DNA of 24,055 nucleotides from Schoenoplectus triqueter (taxonomy: Eukaryota; Streptophyta; Magnoliopsida; Poales; Cyperaceae). This document shows positions 1 to 9,750 of the stretch, piece by piece. The translations under genes and the position numbers were made by a program. Location of the stretch: positions 1 through 24,055 of the forward strand of contig CAXKVV010000311.1 of the NCBI GenBank assembly GCA_964058805.1, read 5' to 3'. The number at the start of each line of letters is the position of its first letter. Position 1 is the stretch's first letter. The notes beneath the pieces are model-generated. The model was not told where the DNA came from, did no database searches, and saw nothing but the letters and a program-made list of their open reading frames with translations.

Positions 1-150
1 AGCATATTTGTCAGCCTCGGTATTAAATAATTCTTTGTAAAAATTGAAGATATGAGTTTGTATCTATGATATTGGCAGAGAGTCAGACTCTATATTATCT
101 ATATCCATATGTAAAATTAAATTTTGTTTCTCTTTATATTTATGTGGAAT
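1..150 (-). pseudogene. LINE (L1-type) ORF2 fragment, copy 1, cut by the window edge
   Basis: On the minus strand this stretch encodes a decayed version of the segment just before the reverse-transcriptase core of plant L1-type LINE ORF2 proteins. The readable part is HIFNFYKELF, preceded by a diverged ESDSLPI. One in-frame stop lies between these two blocks. It aligns over about 125 bases with 2597-2731, with about 15 differences by eye, most of them transitions. The better copy keeps the fuller motif FYKELFG. Element ends cannot be set because the fragment runs off the window. It is non-functional. The LINE assignment rests on motif recognition and on agreement between the two copies. Confidence 0.6.
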
Positions 151-180
151 TGAGAACTATGATATTTTCTTTTATGCATG

Positions 181-213
<33 letters not shown>

Positions 214-277
214 GCTATGTCATGGTCATTATAAATTTATCATCATCATTATCATCATCATCATCATTATTATTATT
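181..277. repeat. Microsatellites: (TA)n and (ATC/ATT)n
   Basis: An almost pure TA run occupies about 181-212, with a single G interruption. A trinucleotide tract of ATC drifting into ATT occupies about 240-277. Both are simple repeats and likely length-polymorphic. No gene is seen around them; 213-540 is otherwise plain AT-rich sequence. Confidence 0.9.
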
Positions 278-539
278 AGCTATGAACAATTAAATATCTC
301 ATTAGTGCTCAAAAGTTACGTATTAATGATAGAATAATTTTCTTCTTACTGGTAAAATTATTCATGATTATTTGAAAGGGTCTTTTTAATTGAAATGTAG
401 ATGATTCTAAAATGCATGCTTTATGAAAGTGACATTATGAAACTAGAGATATTTTAATGGCTGACTTGAGTGAATACTTATCTGGTTGCATGGCTTGGAG
501 TTTTAGGGAGTGTCATCTGGGCCGTTAATTTGAGGTGTC

Positions 540-960
540 TATAGGGGGTTAGAAAAAGTTAAGCAACTGCTAGGAAAAGGAAGTTTATTTCAGGATAATC
601 TGTAACGGTTTTAAAAGGAAAAATCATTAGCATATGTCTAAGTAACGCAGTGAAATTTAGGAACTTTCCTGACAGTTCTCAACAAAAAACTGTTGGCAAA
701 ATTATCTCCCTAACGGTTTTTAAGTGAGAACCATTAGGAACAATCTTTTCTTGCACAATTAGAAAATATTTTCTGGCGCAATTAAAAAATCTTTTCTGGT
801 TCTCAACAAAGAGGTTTTAAGAGGAAACCGTTAGGAAAGATAGTTTTGCGAACGATTTTTTATAAATAACGGTTAGAAAATGCCCTGGCGTAATTTTTTA
901 TTAGGATTTGGTAATGCTTTTTGTGTGAAAACTGTTAGCAAAGATTATATATTTTTTTTA
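540..960. repeat. CACTA-like subterminal hairpin repeats
   Basis: The short motif TAACGGTTTT and its reverse complement (AAACCGTTAG or GAACCATTAG) recur here many times, often as small hairpins: for example TAACGGTTTTTAAG followed by GAACCATTAGG near 712-740, and GAGGTTTTAAGAGG followed by AAACCGTTAGG near 811-835. Interspersed are repeats of TTTTCTGGCGCAATT and TTCTCAACAAA. Dense, variably spaced inverted motifs of this kind are typical of the subterminal regions of CACTA (En/Spm) transposons, where transposase binds. I found no convincing CACTA terminus or 3-bp duplication, so this is a relic or part of a larger element. Family assignment is inference; the repeats are directly visible. Confidence 0.5.
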
Positions 961-1307
961 AAATGATTTATGTTTCTATATGGTCAGTCTATTTTCTGCT
1001 ATCTGTATATATCCATGCACACACATTTCATCACGTTTTTTTTTTCACTTTTGACATATATACAAACAATGAATTGAAACTATATGCATTTCCATATTAA
1101 TTAAATATAAACATGATAACACACAAATATTTCAAGATCATATATATAAAAAAAGCATATGCATTTGAAGATCATATATTAAAAACACACATGCAATATG
1201 ATTAAAAAAATACATATCAATTCACATATAAAAACATCTCAAAATATTTTTCAATAATTTTAATTTTTAAATCATACATTTTCAATAATGAACTGAATGA
1301 CCATCCT

Positions 1308-1445
1308 TTGCTCTCTTTTCTCCAGCGATTTTGATTTTATATCCCCAAACGTTTGATATAAAACCTCCCTGTGCTCTCTTTTCTCCAGCGACAAGCAGCC
1401 TGGCGTGGAAACCACATTTTCGATTTGCTTTTTCTCCAGCGACAA
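1308..1445 (+). repeat. Three direct copies of a CTTTTCTCCAGCGA motif
   Basis: The block TGCTCTCTTTTCTCCAGCGA occurs at 1309-1328 and 1372-1391. A shorter version, TTTCTCCAGCGACAA, lies at 1431-1445. A further related CTTTTCTCCAGTA lies on the far side of the palindrome block near 1897-1910, in the same orientation. The motif brackets the fold-back at 1477-1812 and probably belongs to the same element. Confidence 0.6.
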
Positions 1446-1476
1446 ATCTTAACTACACAAACGGTGTAAGAATAAA

Positions 1477-1812
1477 TTTATTTTTACAAACGATCTAACA
1501 AAGGGTGTGAGTTCAACTCACGCTCTTAAAACGCTATTTTCTCTGCCCGTCTGCTGCCCAAACAAAAGAGAGCAAAATGACCCAAAGGACGTGAGTTGAA
1601 CTCACGCCCTTTAAGTCCATATATCACATTTATATCAAATTTTTTTTTACTTTCGTGGTTTTGAAAGATAACAACCAGAGCACATCAACATCTAAAGGGC
1701 GTGAGTTGAACTCACGCCCTTTGTGTCTTTGGGCAGTGTTTGGGCAGGTAAAATGGAGATTTAAGGGCGTGAGTTGAACTCACGCCCTTAGTTAGACCGT
1801 TTGTGAAAATAA
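1477..1812. mobile_element. Fold-back element with four copies of a 27-bp palindrome
   Basis: Left arm about 1477-1613 and right arm about 1694-1812 are inverted copies of each other; both contain (T)TTATTTT-ACAAACG-TCTAAC followed by a palindrome, then a CTGCCCAAAC block and a second palindrome. The 27-bp palindromes lie at 1501-1527, 1585-1611, 1695-1721 and 1763-1789 with core GTGAGTTGAACTCAC (the first has the complementary centre). Copies 3 and 4 are near-perfect palindromes. No protein is encoded. Repeated palindromes inside an inverted repeat suggest the subterminal region of a non-autonomous DNA transposon, possibly CACTA type. The ends and any target duplication were not identified, so the superfamily is uncertain. 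Confidence 0.65.
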
Positions 1813-2101
1813 CTTTGTTCTAAGACCGATTCTGTAGATAACATTGATTATTAGGCTTTTAAGTAAAAACTCCTCCAGGGAGAAGCAACGACTTTCTTTT
1901 CTCCAGTACATTTGATGGGTGAGACTCCATTTTCCTATAACAGTGACACTTTATTTTTTTTTTTCCGATTACCAACTTAGAAAATGTGATTAATTCATAT
2001 TCCATTTCATACTCACCTGATTGTGAATTTCAATTTGTGACCTGATTTGAATTTTTTTTCTAATTAAGTATGAGAAAAACAATTTAACAATGCCCGTTAT
2101 G

Positions 2102-2256
2102 TACGCGATTCAATGCTACCTTTACTAATAGAGTCTGATTTTGTCAATTTTTGTTTTGTTATGTACAGACCTTGATGCATCTCCATACGCGATTAAATGT
2201 TATCTTTACTATAAGGTATGGTTTTGTAAATTTTTGTTTTGTTATGTACAGACTTT
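2102..2256 (+). repeat. Two-copy tandem repeat, about 84-bp period
   Basis: The segment starting TACGCGATT and ending GTTATGTACAGAC is present at 2102-2173 and again at 2186-2256, with a handful of substitutions and one small indel. Each copy contains TTTTTGTTTTGTTATGTACAG, a pyrimidine-rich run followed by CAG that resembles a plant 3' splice site. The repeat may therefore be duplicated intron/acceptor sequence belonging to the exon-like relic just downstream. That link is inference. Confidence 0.7.
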
Positions 2257-2311
2257 GTAGGTCTAATTTCAAATTATGTTTTCCAGCTATGTTAATTCAT
2301 GATTTTTGTAG

Positions 2312-2401
2312 CGAGCAAAATTACTTGGAAAAGACAAACATATCGAGGTTGAAGAGAGTGAAGATGAATTAGAGGAAAGTGACTCCGATAAATCGGAATA
2401 G
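2312..2401 (+). pseudogene. Exon-like relic encoding an acidic C-terminus
   Basis: After an acceptor-like TTTTTGTAG ending at 2311, one frame reads 29 codons to a TAG at 2399-2401. The product starts RAKLLGKDKHIEVEE and ends ESDSDKSE, so it is strongly acidic and serine-rich. The composition differs clearly from the surrounding AT-rich background. I do not recognise the protein. It lies inside a block bracketed by LINE fragments and DNA-transposon repeats, so a transposon-encoded C-terminus or a captured gene fragment are both possible. No upstream exon could be joined with confidence. Confidence 0.35.
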
Positions 2402-2569
2402 ACATTAATTTGTATTTGGATAAATTTGTATTTTGTACAAGCCTTATGTAATGTGCCTGTCAGAGACAATTATTTGAAAATATGCAGTGTTTAATTAAAA
2501 TTTATTTCTTTCTATGAAAATTTGTGCTCAAATGAATATTATTTATTGAAGATAAACAATATTGTTCAT

Positions 2570-3240
2570 CTCAAAAGAGTGCATTAACCTAACAGGTTTG
2601 TCATCCTCAATACCAAATAATTCCTTATAAAAATTAAAGATATGAGTTTGTATATATGGTATTGGTAGAGAGTCAGACTCTACACCATCTATATCCATAT
2701 GTAAAATTAAATTTTATTTCTTTCTATGACAGACAAATATATATTATTTAAATCTCCTGATTTAAATAATTAATTTTTTGATATTTATTTTCAATACTAT
2801 TCTTCTTCTAAATAAAAATTATCTATGATTTTTTTTTATTAAGATTCCACTTTTGTATTTCCTCTTCACTTAAATCTCTTTATTCCATAAGTTTCTCTAG
2901 TCTGTGTATGTTACTAAAAGCATATTTTCTAAATATCTATGTTTTGAAACTTTATAATTTTTGTTCCAACTCTTAATTTTCTTCCTAAACTTTTCGACTT
3001 TATCATGCCAACTACTATCTATATCACCTGTCAGTTTCATTTCAAGCCACCATTTGATCAACATATATCTGCTATAAAGAATCACGGGAGCCATTGTAAC
3101 AGGAGTCTCTTCGATATATATAAGTTGGACCTTGAATATTCCATGTTAAATAACTACAAAGGGGAAAAAAATGAATTATTCAGGACATGAACAATGCCAG
3201 CAATTCCTATTATGCTACAAATGGAGGTCTGTAATATAGT
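2570..3240 (-). pseudogene. LINE (L1-type) ORF2 relic, copy 2
   Basis: Read on the minus strand from about 3150, the fragments are in LINE ORF2 order. First comes LTWNIQGP near 3150, resembling the start of the APE endonuclease. Then follow APVIL (about 3080), WHDKVEKFRKKIKSWNKN (about 2965-3010), SEEEIQKW (about 2850), and finally DIDGVESDSLPI, HIFNFYKELFG, DDKPVRLM (about 2590-2710). These match, in order, the endonuclease start, the endonuclease end, the helical linker and the pre-RT segment of plant L1-type LINEs. Most of the endonuclease domain between the first two pieces is missing, and there are stops and frameshifts, so it is dead. No tail or target duplication was found. Confidence 0.65.
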
Positions 3241-3291
3241 GTCAAAAAAAAAATCCTAACAGCCTTTTATTTATTAAAAGAACAAAATTCA

Positions 3292-3317
3292 ATTACGCAT
3301 TACGCATTACGCATTAC
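3292..3317 (+). repeat. Short tandem repeat (ATTACGC)3.7
   Basis: Three perfect 7-bp units ATTACGC plus a partial fourth (ATTAC). The unit length matches plant telomeric repeats but the sequence does not (TTTAGGG), so it is only a microsatellite. Confidence 0.9.
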
Positions 3318-6053
3318 TCGGGTGAATAGACACCACTCCCAACAAACTTTATTTTTTAGAACTTTTTAATTTAATTTAGCATATAAAGTTATTCCCCGAT
3401 GTAACAATGTAGCACATTTATGAATAAAATTTTAACATTAATTAATTATGATCATCATCAAATTTCTGTTCATGTTTGGCTTGGTTTTAAAATAATAATT
3501 TTCTAATTTTAATTTAAAAAATTAATATGGGCGATAATATGGTCTTTTTATCCTCATAATCAATTCTCCAAAACCTCGATATAATAATATATAACCTTCC
3601 AAATATGACTATGGTTTTATAAAAAAAAATTAAGAATGCGCTAAAAATATATTTTTATAATTAACATCCGACTATACTATTAACATATTTTAACACATAA
3701 TTATCTTTCTGTATACCTCTAATAGTTAATTTTTGCTCAGTACTGCCGTAGTACTGCATATGCAATTTTATCATTCTCCAAGAAGAGGTTAAAAATTGAG
3801 CTTGTACCTTGTTTAGGGTCCGATTGATTATGTCGCATATTAGATATATTGATTAGAATTATTCCTCATGAATTCAACCCATCAAACAATTGTCAAGAAC
3901 TTCACACGCATTTTGGGAATTACACCTGTAGATTGTCCCACATGTCTATTGTGCCGATATATATTTGTCAATAGTATGATTATTGTACACTTCCCTATAT
4001 CACCTAACATACATGGTGTTGTAGTGCAATTTTGATCAACTAAAACACATTAATACTCGGATTTAAGGTTTTTTCACCTATGCAAAAAGAAAGGGGGAAG
4101 AATGGGAGGAAAGACTTGTAAGATCTATGTTGCAGTAAAAAAAAAACACAAGGATTATTACTTCATCTTTCTCTATCTTTTTTTTTAAAATAAAAAATGT
4201 ATGCTTGTGTAATTAAGGTGTGACATAACTTTGGAAATGATATATTATTTCTGTATTCTATATGAAAACTTCTGTAATATATAATTGTATTATTATTAAT
4301 TATACAAAGTATTAGTTTTTTAAGTATTTTTAGTTTTCAGTTTGTTACATAAAATATTTGTGGTTATAAATTGTTTTTTATTTAGAAATATTTTCCCTTC
4401 ATAAATATTTCTAAAACGGAGCCGAAAAAATAATCCTAGTTTTGAAATTTTAAAATAATCCTAATTTTCAATAGCATTCTTAAACTTTCATACTCAATTT
4501 AAGAATATTTAAAATTGAACGCTTGATTTTGTTCAATATACATTAGAATATTATACTAATGCACATTTATGTATTGTGCAAATGTACCTTTCTACTAGCT
4601 TCATATTTTTCTTCTATTAAAGATATTTGAATTGTTTAATTAGGAGGTGAGAATTCTGGAGAAACATTTATTCTTTATGGTTAATTCTGCAATGAGTTGC
4701 AATTATTTTGGATCGTCTATTTTTTTTGCTAAAGGACGATTATCGTGGATTCGTGCAGGCTCTGTATGAAAGAGAATCTTTGAACGAAAATATTATCCAT
4801 TGATTATCAGATTAATGCTTTACTCTCCTGATTCATGGAAGACAACATCTTATTTTATTGTAGAAGGTGCATTGTCCACCTGTTTATGAAAAATCAAACT
4901 GTCAACAATTCCTTAATTTATACTCATACCTTGTATTTCAATTTCTTTTCTACTCAATTAATCCTGTAAATTTTTTTCTTGGTTTAATAAATGATTAAAG
5001 TAGATTAAGATCTATTACCTCAAAAATACCATTTTATTTTTTTCAGTAATTAATTTCATTGAAGAATTTTTTTAATTGTACAAAGGTCAAATGCACGGAA
5101 TATATAGTGGAATCCGGTGCCGAAACACTAAATAATTTGGTACCTGATATTTCTTTTCACGCAAACTTAATTATGAAATTATTTTTTAGAGAATCATGGA
5201 ATTAAATTGCATAAATGCCTTGTCTATCTACAGGGCTTTTTATGACACGACGTGCCTAGCTATCAGTGAAAAGTCATGGATTAAACACACCATATTCTAT
5301 TTTGTCACGGATAAATTACGCAGTGCACTCTCCACTTAGTGTAGAGAGCATATTCTATTTTCGAAACAAATTTGTTTGGATGTGCAATTCCGGATAAGTT
5401 TAAGTTCATTGTGGATGTTCACATCTTTTGTTCAAGGGAGACAAGATAACAAAATCCTATGTCGGCATGTTTCATTTGTATTCAAGCAGTTTGATTTTGG
5501 TTTGATGTTACTGATGAGTGAGCGGTACGCGTGTAAAAAAAATGGTACAATCAAAACTACATTTCGCTTCACAATGTTTCAAAGATATCATGTTCTATGG
5601 GATTCATGAAGAACTACGTAGGGTTTTTGCCTTTGGTTTCTTTAGAGTTGGTGGCCTTGTCACCTCTGCCGAAAACTCTTGACAGTTTAAAATTTTATTT
5701 TTGAATAGATGTTTTATTTCTGAATAGATTTCTTGGCACTCCCATATTTCCTCAAAGTATGTACTCAGTACATGATTTTTATTAAATTTTCAGTAATAAA
5801 TATGGGTTAGCCCTTTAATTTTGATTGTTGAGTTATTATTTAAGTAAGCCCTAATTTATTAAGATAAATTATTATAACTTCATTATCTTCAGTTTATAAT
5901 TTTTCATTTCATAATTATATTAATCGTTCCATTTTTTTATTCCGTGTCAAGTTCACCGTTGTTTTCACATAAAAAGTATTTTCTATTCCAAAGTGCTTAT
6001 TTGATACATTGAATTTATGATACTTTTGTGAATTAAGCGGTCTTACTATTAGT
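3318..6053. other. AT-rich intergenic stretch without recognisable gene
   Basis: I see no protein with recognisable domains, no RNA gene and no clear inverted repeat here. The longest open frame (5376-5609, plus strand, 77 codons) has no recognisable motif and an AT-rich composition like the non-coding flanks. Sequence around 4620-4900 is slightly less AT-rich and could hide old transposon-derived material, but nothing could be assigned. Confidence 0.5.
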
Positions 6054-6141
6054 TGTCTAACTATTTAGTTCTAGAGATGTATGATTTTATTAAAAATCCT
6101 TGAAGCTGTCTAACTATTTAGTTCTAGAGATGTATGATTTT
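6054..6141 (+). repeat. Recent 53-bp tandem duplication
   Basis: The 35-bp sequence starting TGTCTAACTATTTAG and ending TATGATTTT occurs identically at 6054-6088 and 6107-6141. The exact identity implies a recent local duplication. From 6142 to 6806 I see only simple AT-rich sequence and a CT/GA-rich patch near 6540-6650, with no supportable gene. Confidence 0.85.
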
Positions 6142-6806
6142 CTTGTTGCATTTCGTTGCATGTACGCACATCAATTTCATACGACATGAAAATTTTCAAA
6201 GAATAGTTAATTACGAGTTTTCAATTATCTATTCAGAAATTCTAACTGGCTCTGAATATAGTGTTTGCTGCATCAAGAGTTGAGTGGTACTGGTACCAAC
6301 AGGAGAGTCAACCAGTACAGTAAACCCATTGATCAGTCCTCTTTCTGGTACTGTTTTTTTCTCTGATGTATGAAATCCAGCTCTAATTTAGTAGAGTGAC
6401 AATTGAAATTCACGTTAAGAAATTTAAAATATAAAATATTATTTAAGAACAAGGGCTTCTTCATTAATTTAAAAGAAAGTAGAGTTACAAATGTGAAGTT
6501 AGATTAAAGGGATTTGAGCTTTTTATCTCGTCACTTTACATCCTCTTCTCTCTCTATGCGTGGCTGAAGGAGAGAGCTCCACTCCATTGACTTTGAGCTT
6601 TTATGTGTCGCTCTTGCATTCAAGGAGAATCTTTTGAGAGGCAGAGAACACTCGTAAGTGTAAAAGTACTGCTGCGAAACACATTAAACATTAACTATAA
6701 ATATAGACTAATACTGGATCCGTCTCCGCGTCGAAATGACATGTTCAAATCTTAAAAAAACATGAAAACATTCCTTTTGTTTTATTAAAAAATAGAGTGA
6801 TATGTA

Positions 6807-6996
6807 CAGGGGCAGATTTAGAGGGGCTGAAGACCGGTCTCCAATTTCACGGAAGTTACACATCAGAATTTAAATTTATTATATATTTTTATTTTGTGCA
6901 TTGTATTGACTCTTTTTAATTTATTAATTTTAATGCTCTAGTGACATATATCGGCATCTCCGCACTCTTTATATTAAAATTATGACTCTGTCTCTG
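6807..6996. mobile_element. hAT-type MITE, degenerate
   Basis: Starts CAGGGGCAGATTTA and ends GACTCTGTCTCTG, giving imperfect terminal inverted repeats (CAGGGGCAGA versus CAGAGACAGA). The 8-bp flanks, GATATGTA on the left and AATATGAT on the right, agree at 5 of 8 positions, as expected for an old hAT target duplication. The element is 190 bp, AT-rich inside and non-coding. Its ends resemble those of the better-preserved elements at 12010, 15922 and 23209. Confidence 0.55.
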
Positions 6997-7283
6997 AATA
7001 TGATTGGATATATGGTCATTCTATTCGAATTATATTGTGGAGTTAAAGTGGCTACCTGATACTTAGATATCGATAAATTACTATTGAAAATAACAAGATC
7101 GTATAATATGGTTCTTAGGAACGGACCATTTCAGATTAGCTAGAGATGATACTCGAGTAGTCAGGTTATTTGTTAATTTTGAGGTCCGGTTCGACCTCCA
7201 TAATTTATGATCCGTCTTATTTCATTTTTGTTTTCGGACCTAAATTTTTTTATGCATTTATAGGTGAGTCATTCGATTCTGAC

Positions 7284-7501
7284 TAGGGGTGTCAATTATT
7301 GACTTGATCCGATGGGTTAACTTGACCCGATTCGAACCCGACCCGACTCAATATGACCCAAAAATAAATGGGTCGGGTATGAATTTAATTTTTTTGATCC
7401 GAATCAGATCAGGTCGGGTCGGGTTCGGGTCAACCCGACCCGATTAATTATGTTTTTTAAAGTAATTTTGTGATCTAGTACTAATTAAAGCAAAAATATT
7501 A

Positions 7502-7533
<32 letters not shown>

Positions 7534-8078
7534 CGGAGGCCTTCTGTGAGCTTAACTCAAAAAATATATCAAATTATTTCGAAATTTTAATTTATCATTC
7601 TCATTAAATTCTTTATATGAAAATCTCATGGGATGCAAAAATTTGGAGCGTTTTGAGCTTTTTAAGTCACCGTTTTTAATTTTTGAAAATCAGCTCTAAA
7701 AATAATAATAATATATTCAATACTTGAACATCATTTTAAAAATTTAAAAACGATGACTTAAAAAGCTCAAAACGCTCCAAATTTTTGCATCCCATGAGAT
7801 TTTCATATAAAGAATTTAATGAGAATGATAAATTAAAATTTCAAGATGATTTGGTATGTTTTTTGAGTTAAGCTCACGGAAGGCCTCCGTGAGCTTAAGC
7901 TCACGGTATCTCCACTCTATATATATATATATATATATTAATATTTTTGTATTGAATGGACGGGTTCAACCTCAAGCTCATACCCCGCACCGCCTATCGG
8001 ATGGTCCAATTCGACTCTATTCATTTTCTGTTCGAGCCGAACGGTTATAACAAACCACGGGCTATATTTTCATCCCTA
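7284..8078. mobile_element. hAT-type MITE (GACCCGACCCG family) carrying a nested insertion
   Basis: Left end TAGGGGTGTCAAT and right end ATTTTCATCCCTA are terminal inverted repeats matching at about 10 of 13 positions. The left part is filled with repeats of GACCCGACCCG and its complement CGGGTCGGGT, typical of a widespread plant hAT MITE family; 9765-10171 is a related copy in opposite orientation. Flanks ATTCTGAC and TTTCAGAT agree at 5 of 8 positions. A fold-back element (7515-7919) interrupts it, so the original element was about 390 bp. It encodes no protein. Confidence 0.65.
7515..7919. mobile_element. Long fold-back MITE in a TA microsatellite, copy 1
   Basis: Arms of about 145 bp (roughly 7534-7680 and 7745-7889) are near-perfect inverted repeats, separated by a short A/T-rich loop containing CTCTAAAAATAATAATAA. 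The right end carries a perfect 20-bp palindrome CCGTGAGCTTAAGCTCACGG at 7887-7906. On the left this palindrome is missing and a GA run (7516-7533) stands in its place. TA runs flank both sides. A second member lies at 15322-15737. The structure, and insertion inside (TA)n, resembles Micron-type MITEs. It could be transcribed into a long hairpin RNA. Confidence 0.75.
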
Positions 8079-8618
8079 TTTCAGATTTAATATGTTTGTG
8101 GGGCGTGGTGTATATATAGATATGTAAATTTAAGCTTGCGGTACATATAAATATTGCATTTTATTTTACCGTATATAAAATTACTGAGACTTGGAAAATA
8201 AATTTTAGAAAAAAAATGAACATTTAGAATCGGTGTTGGTAATAAATATTGTCATCATAAAAAATTCTAAATTTGACGTTTATCAATGCTGCTATGATAC
8301 AATAAATCCTATATTCAGCAAAGCAATCCTCTATTTATTTGAACTGGAATCAAGCGGAATAAGAAATCAATTATAGGGGCGCCGAGAACAAAATAGAAAT
8401 CGAAAATATATACTGTATACGTAAAAACATTAATATCGTTATATGGATACGATCATATTTTTTAAATTTTAATGATACTATATGTTTTTATATTATATTT
8501 TTTGTATTTGCCTTTGTAATATGAATATGCATTTGTTAGATATTATTTAAAAATAAATATTAAAAAATAAATTACGTACTTATCAAAAAAATTTAATTAA
8601 TTAAAAAGGAAGTACCAG
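8079..8618. other. AT-rich spacer, no gene seen
   Basis: Plain AT-rich sequence between two hAT-type MITEs. I found no motif, inverted repeat or coding trace here. Confidence 0.5.
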
Positions 8619-9125
8619 TAGGGGTGTGTAATCGGTCGGTTCAAACCGAAATAAATATATGCATCTAAATTTTTAATCGGTTTATTAAACTAAGAACTGA
8701 ACCAAACTTTAAAAAATATTAACCGAATAAATCAAAACCCTAATAAACAGAAGTTTTATTCGGTTAAACCGAAATTATATTAATTAAAGAGAATTAAAAA
8801 ATATTGATAGTTAAAAAATGGAAGAAGAAATAAATAGTTTAGAAAATAAAATAAATAAACATATAGAAAACAAATATATATGAACTATTTTGATACGATT
8901 CTTATTTATATAAAGAAAAAAGAATTTATTTGATAAATTTTGGACTATTCGATTTATTCAGTTTATCCGATTTAGAAAAACATAAACCGAACTAAAGAAT
9001 AAAAACCGAATTAACGAAAATTTTCAACCGAACCGAAAAATTTAAACCGAAAAATCGAACCAGATAGTCCAAAATTTGACGATTCAGCTCAAAAATAATG
9101 AAAACGATCCGTTTGCACACTCCTA
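8619..9125. mobile_element. hAT-type MITE, AACCGAA/TTCGGTT family
   Basis: Begins TAGGGGTGTGTAATCGGTCG and ends GATCCGTTTGCACACTCCTA, giving terminal inverted repeats that match at about 17 of 23 positions. The subterminal parts are rich in ACCGAA and TTCGGTT motifs. The 8-bp flanks AGTACCAG and AATATCAA differ only by C-to-T and G-to-A changes, which fits an old hAT target duplication eroded by deamination. The element is 507 bp and non-coding. Confidence 0.7.
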
Positions 9126-9741
9126 AATATCAATAGTCAATGGTAGCCCAGGCAGGCTGACACCCTTGAAAATCTCAACAACTTATTTCAGCTCGAAAAT
9201 TTGTTCTGTTGATTGAAATCATAAACTTTTTCTCCCAGCTCATCATTTCACTACAGGATTATTTTTTTCTCGCTGTAAATTTTTTTGCACAATTCAAATG
9301 TATAAATTTCATTTTTTTTTTATGAATTAGGTTTTTCTCCTATTTAATAAAATCTCTTAAACAGACCAAAAACAGTGGCAATTTACATGGTTGATCTGAT
9401 AGTTTTTATTTTCAGGGACTGGAGAGAGAATATAAGATTAAAATGAAACAAGAAAAACTTGAAACTTACCGCAGACCTTGAATAAATTTTATTGAAAAGA
9501 TAAAAGAAGAAAATTCATTTCTTTTTAGTAATTTTATTAAAAAGACAAATTTTCACTTTTCTAATTCATTCCAACAGAAAAAAAGAAACTTTCTCTAAGA
9601 CTTGAAACTTATTGCAGACTTTGTCCAGATTTTCTGCATTTGCACTTTTCATTTGTTATTTAAATTTGCTATGGGTCGATTGGTCTCTGTAAGACTTAGA
9701 AATAAATAACTGTCAAAACCAAACCTGACTGAAACAACCCA
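9126..9741. other. Intergenic, with a short internal direct repeat
   Basis: No gene is visible. A motif of about 22 bp, CTTGAAACTTACCGCAGACC, near 9458-9480 recurs with two changes near 9600-9622. A CACTACAGG at 9251 resembles a CACTA terminus but has no partner end. Confidence 0.45.
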
Positions 9742-9750
9742 TTTGATAAA

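Noticed and set aside
1..2731. LTR retrotransposon with the 1-135 / 2597-2731 direct repeats as LTRs
   Set aside because: The repeats encode LINE ORF2 residues, lack TG...CA ends, and no primer-binding site, polypurine tract or gag-pol sequence lies between them.
3292..3317. 7-bp tandem repeat, considered as an interstitial telomere
   Set aside because: The unit is ATTACGC, not TTTAGGG or a simple variant.
5376..5609. Open frame of 77 codons on the plus strand
   Set aside because: No recognisable motif, AT-driven composition, and no splice or promoter context; open frames of this size arise by chance here.
9251..9275. CACTACAGG, like a CACTA transposon left end
   Set aside because: No complementary right end, subterminal repeats or 3-bp duplication nearby.
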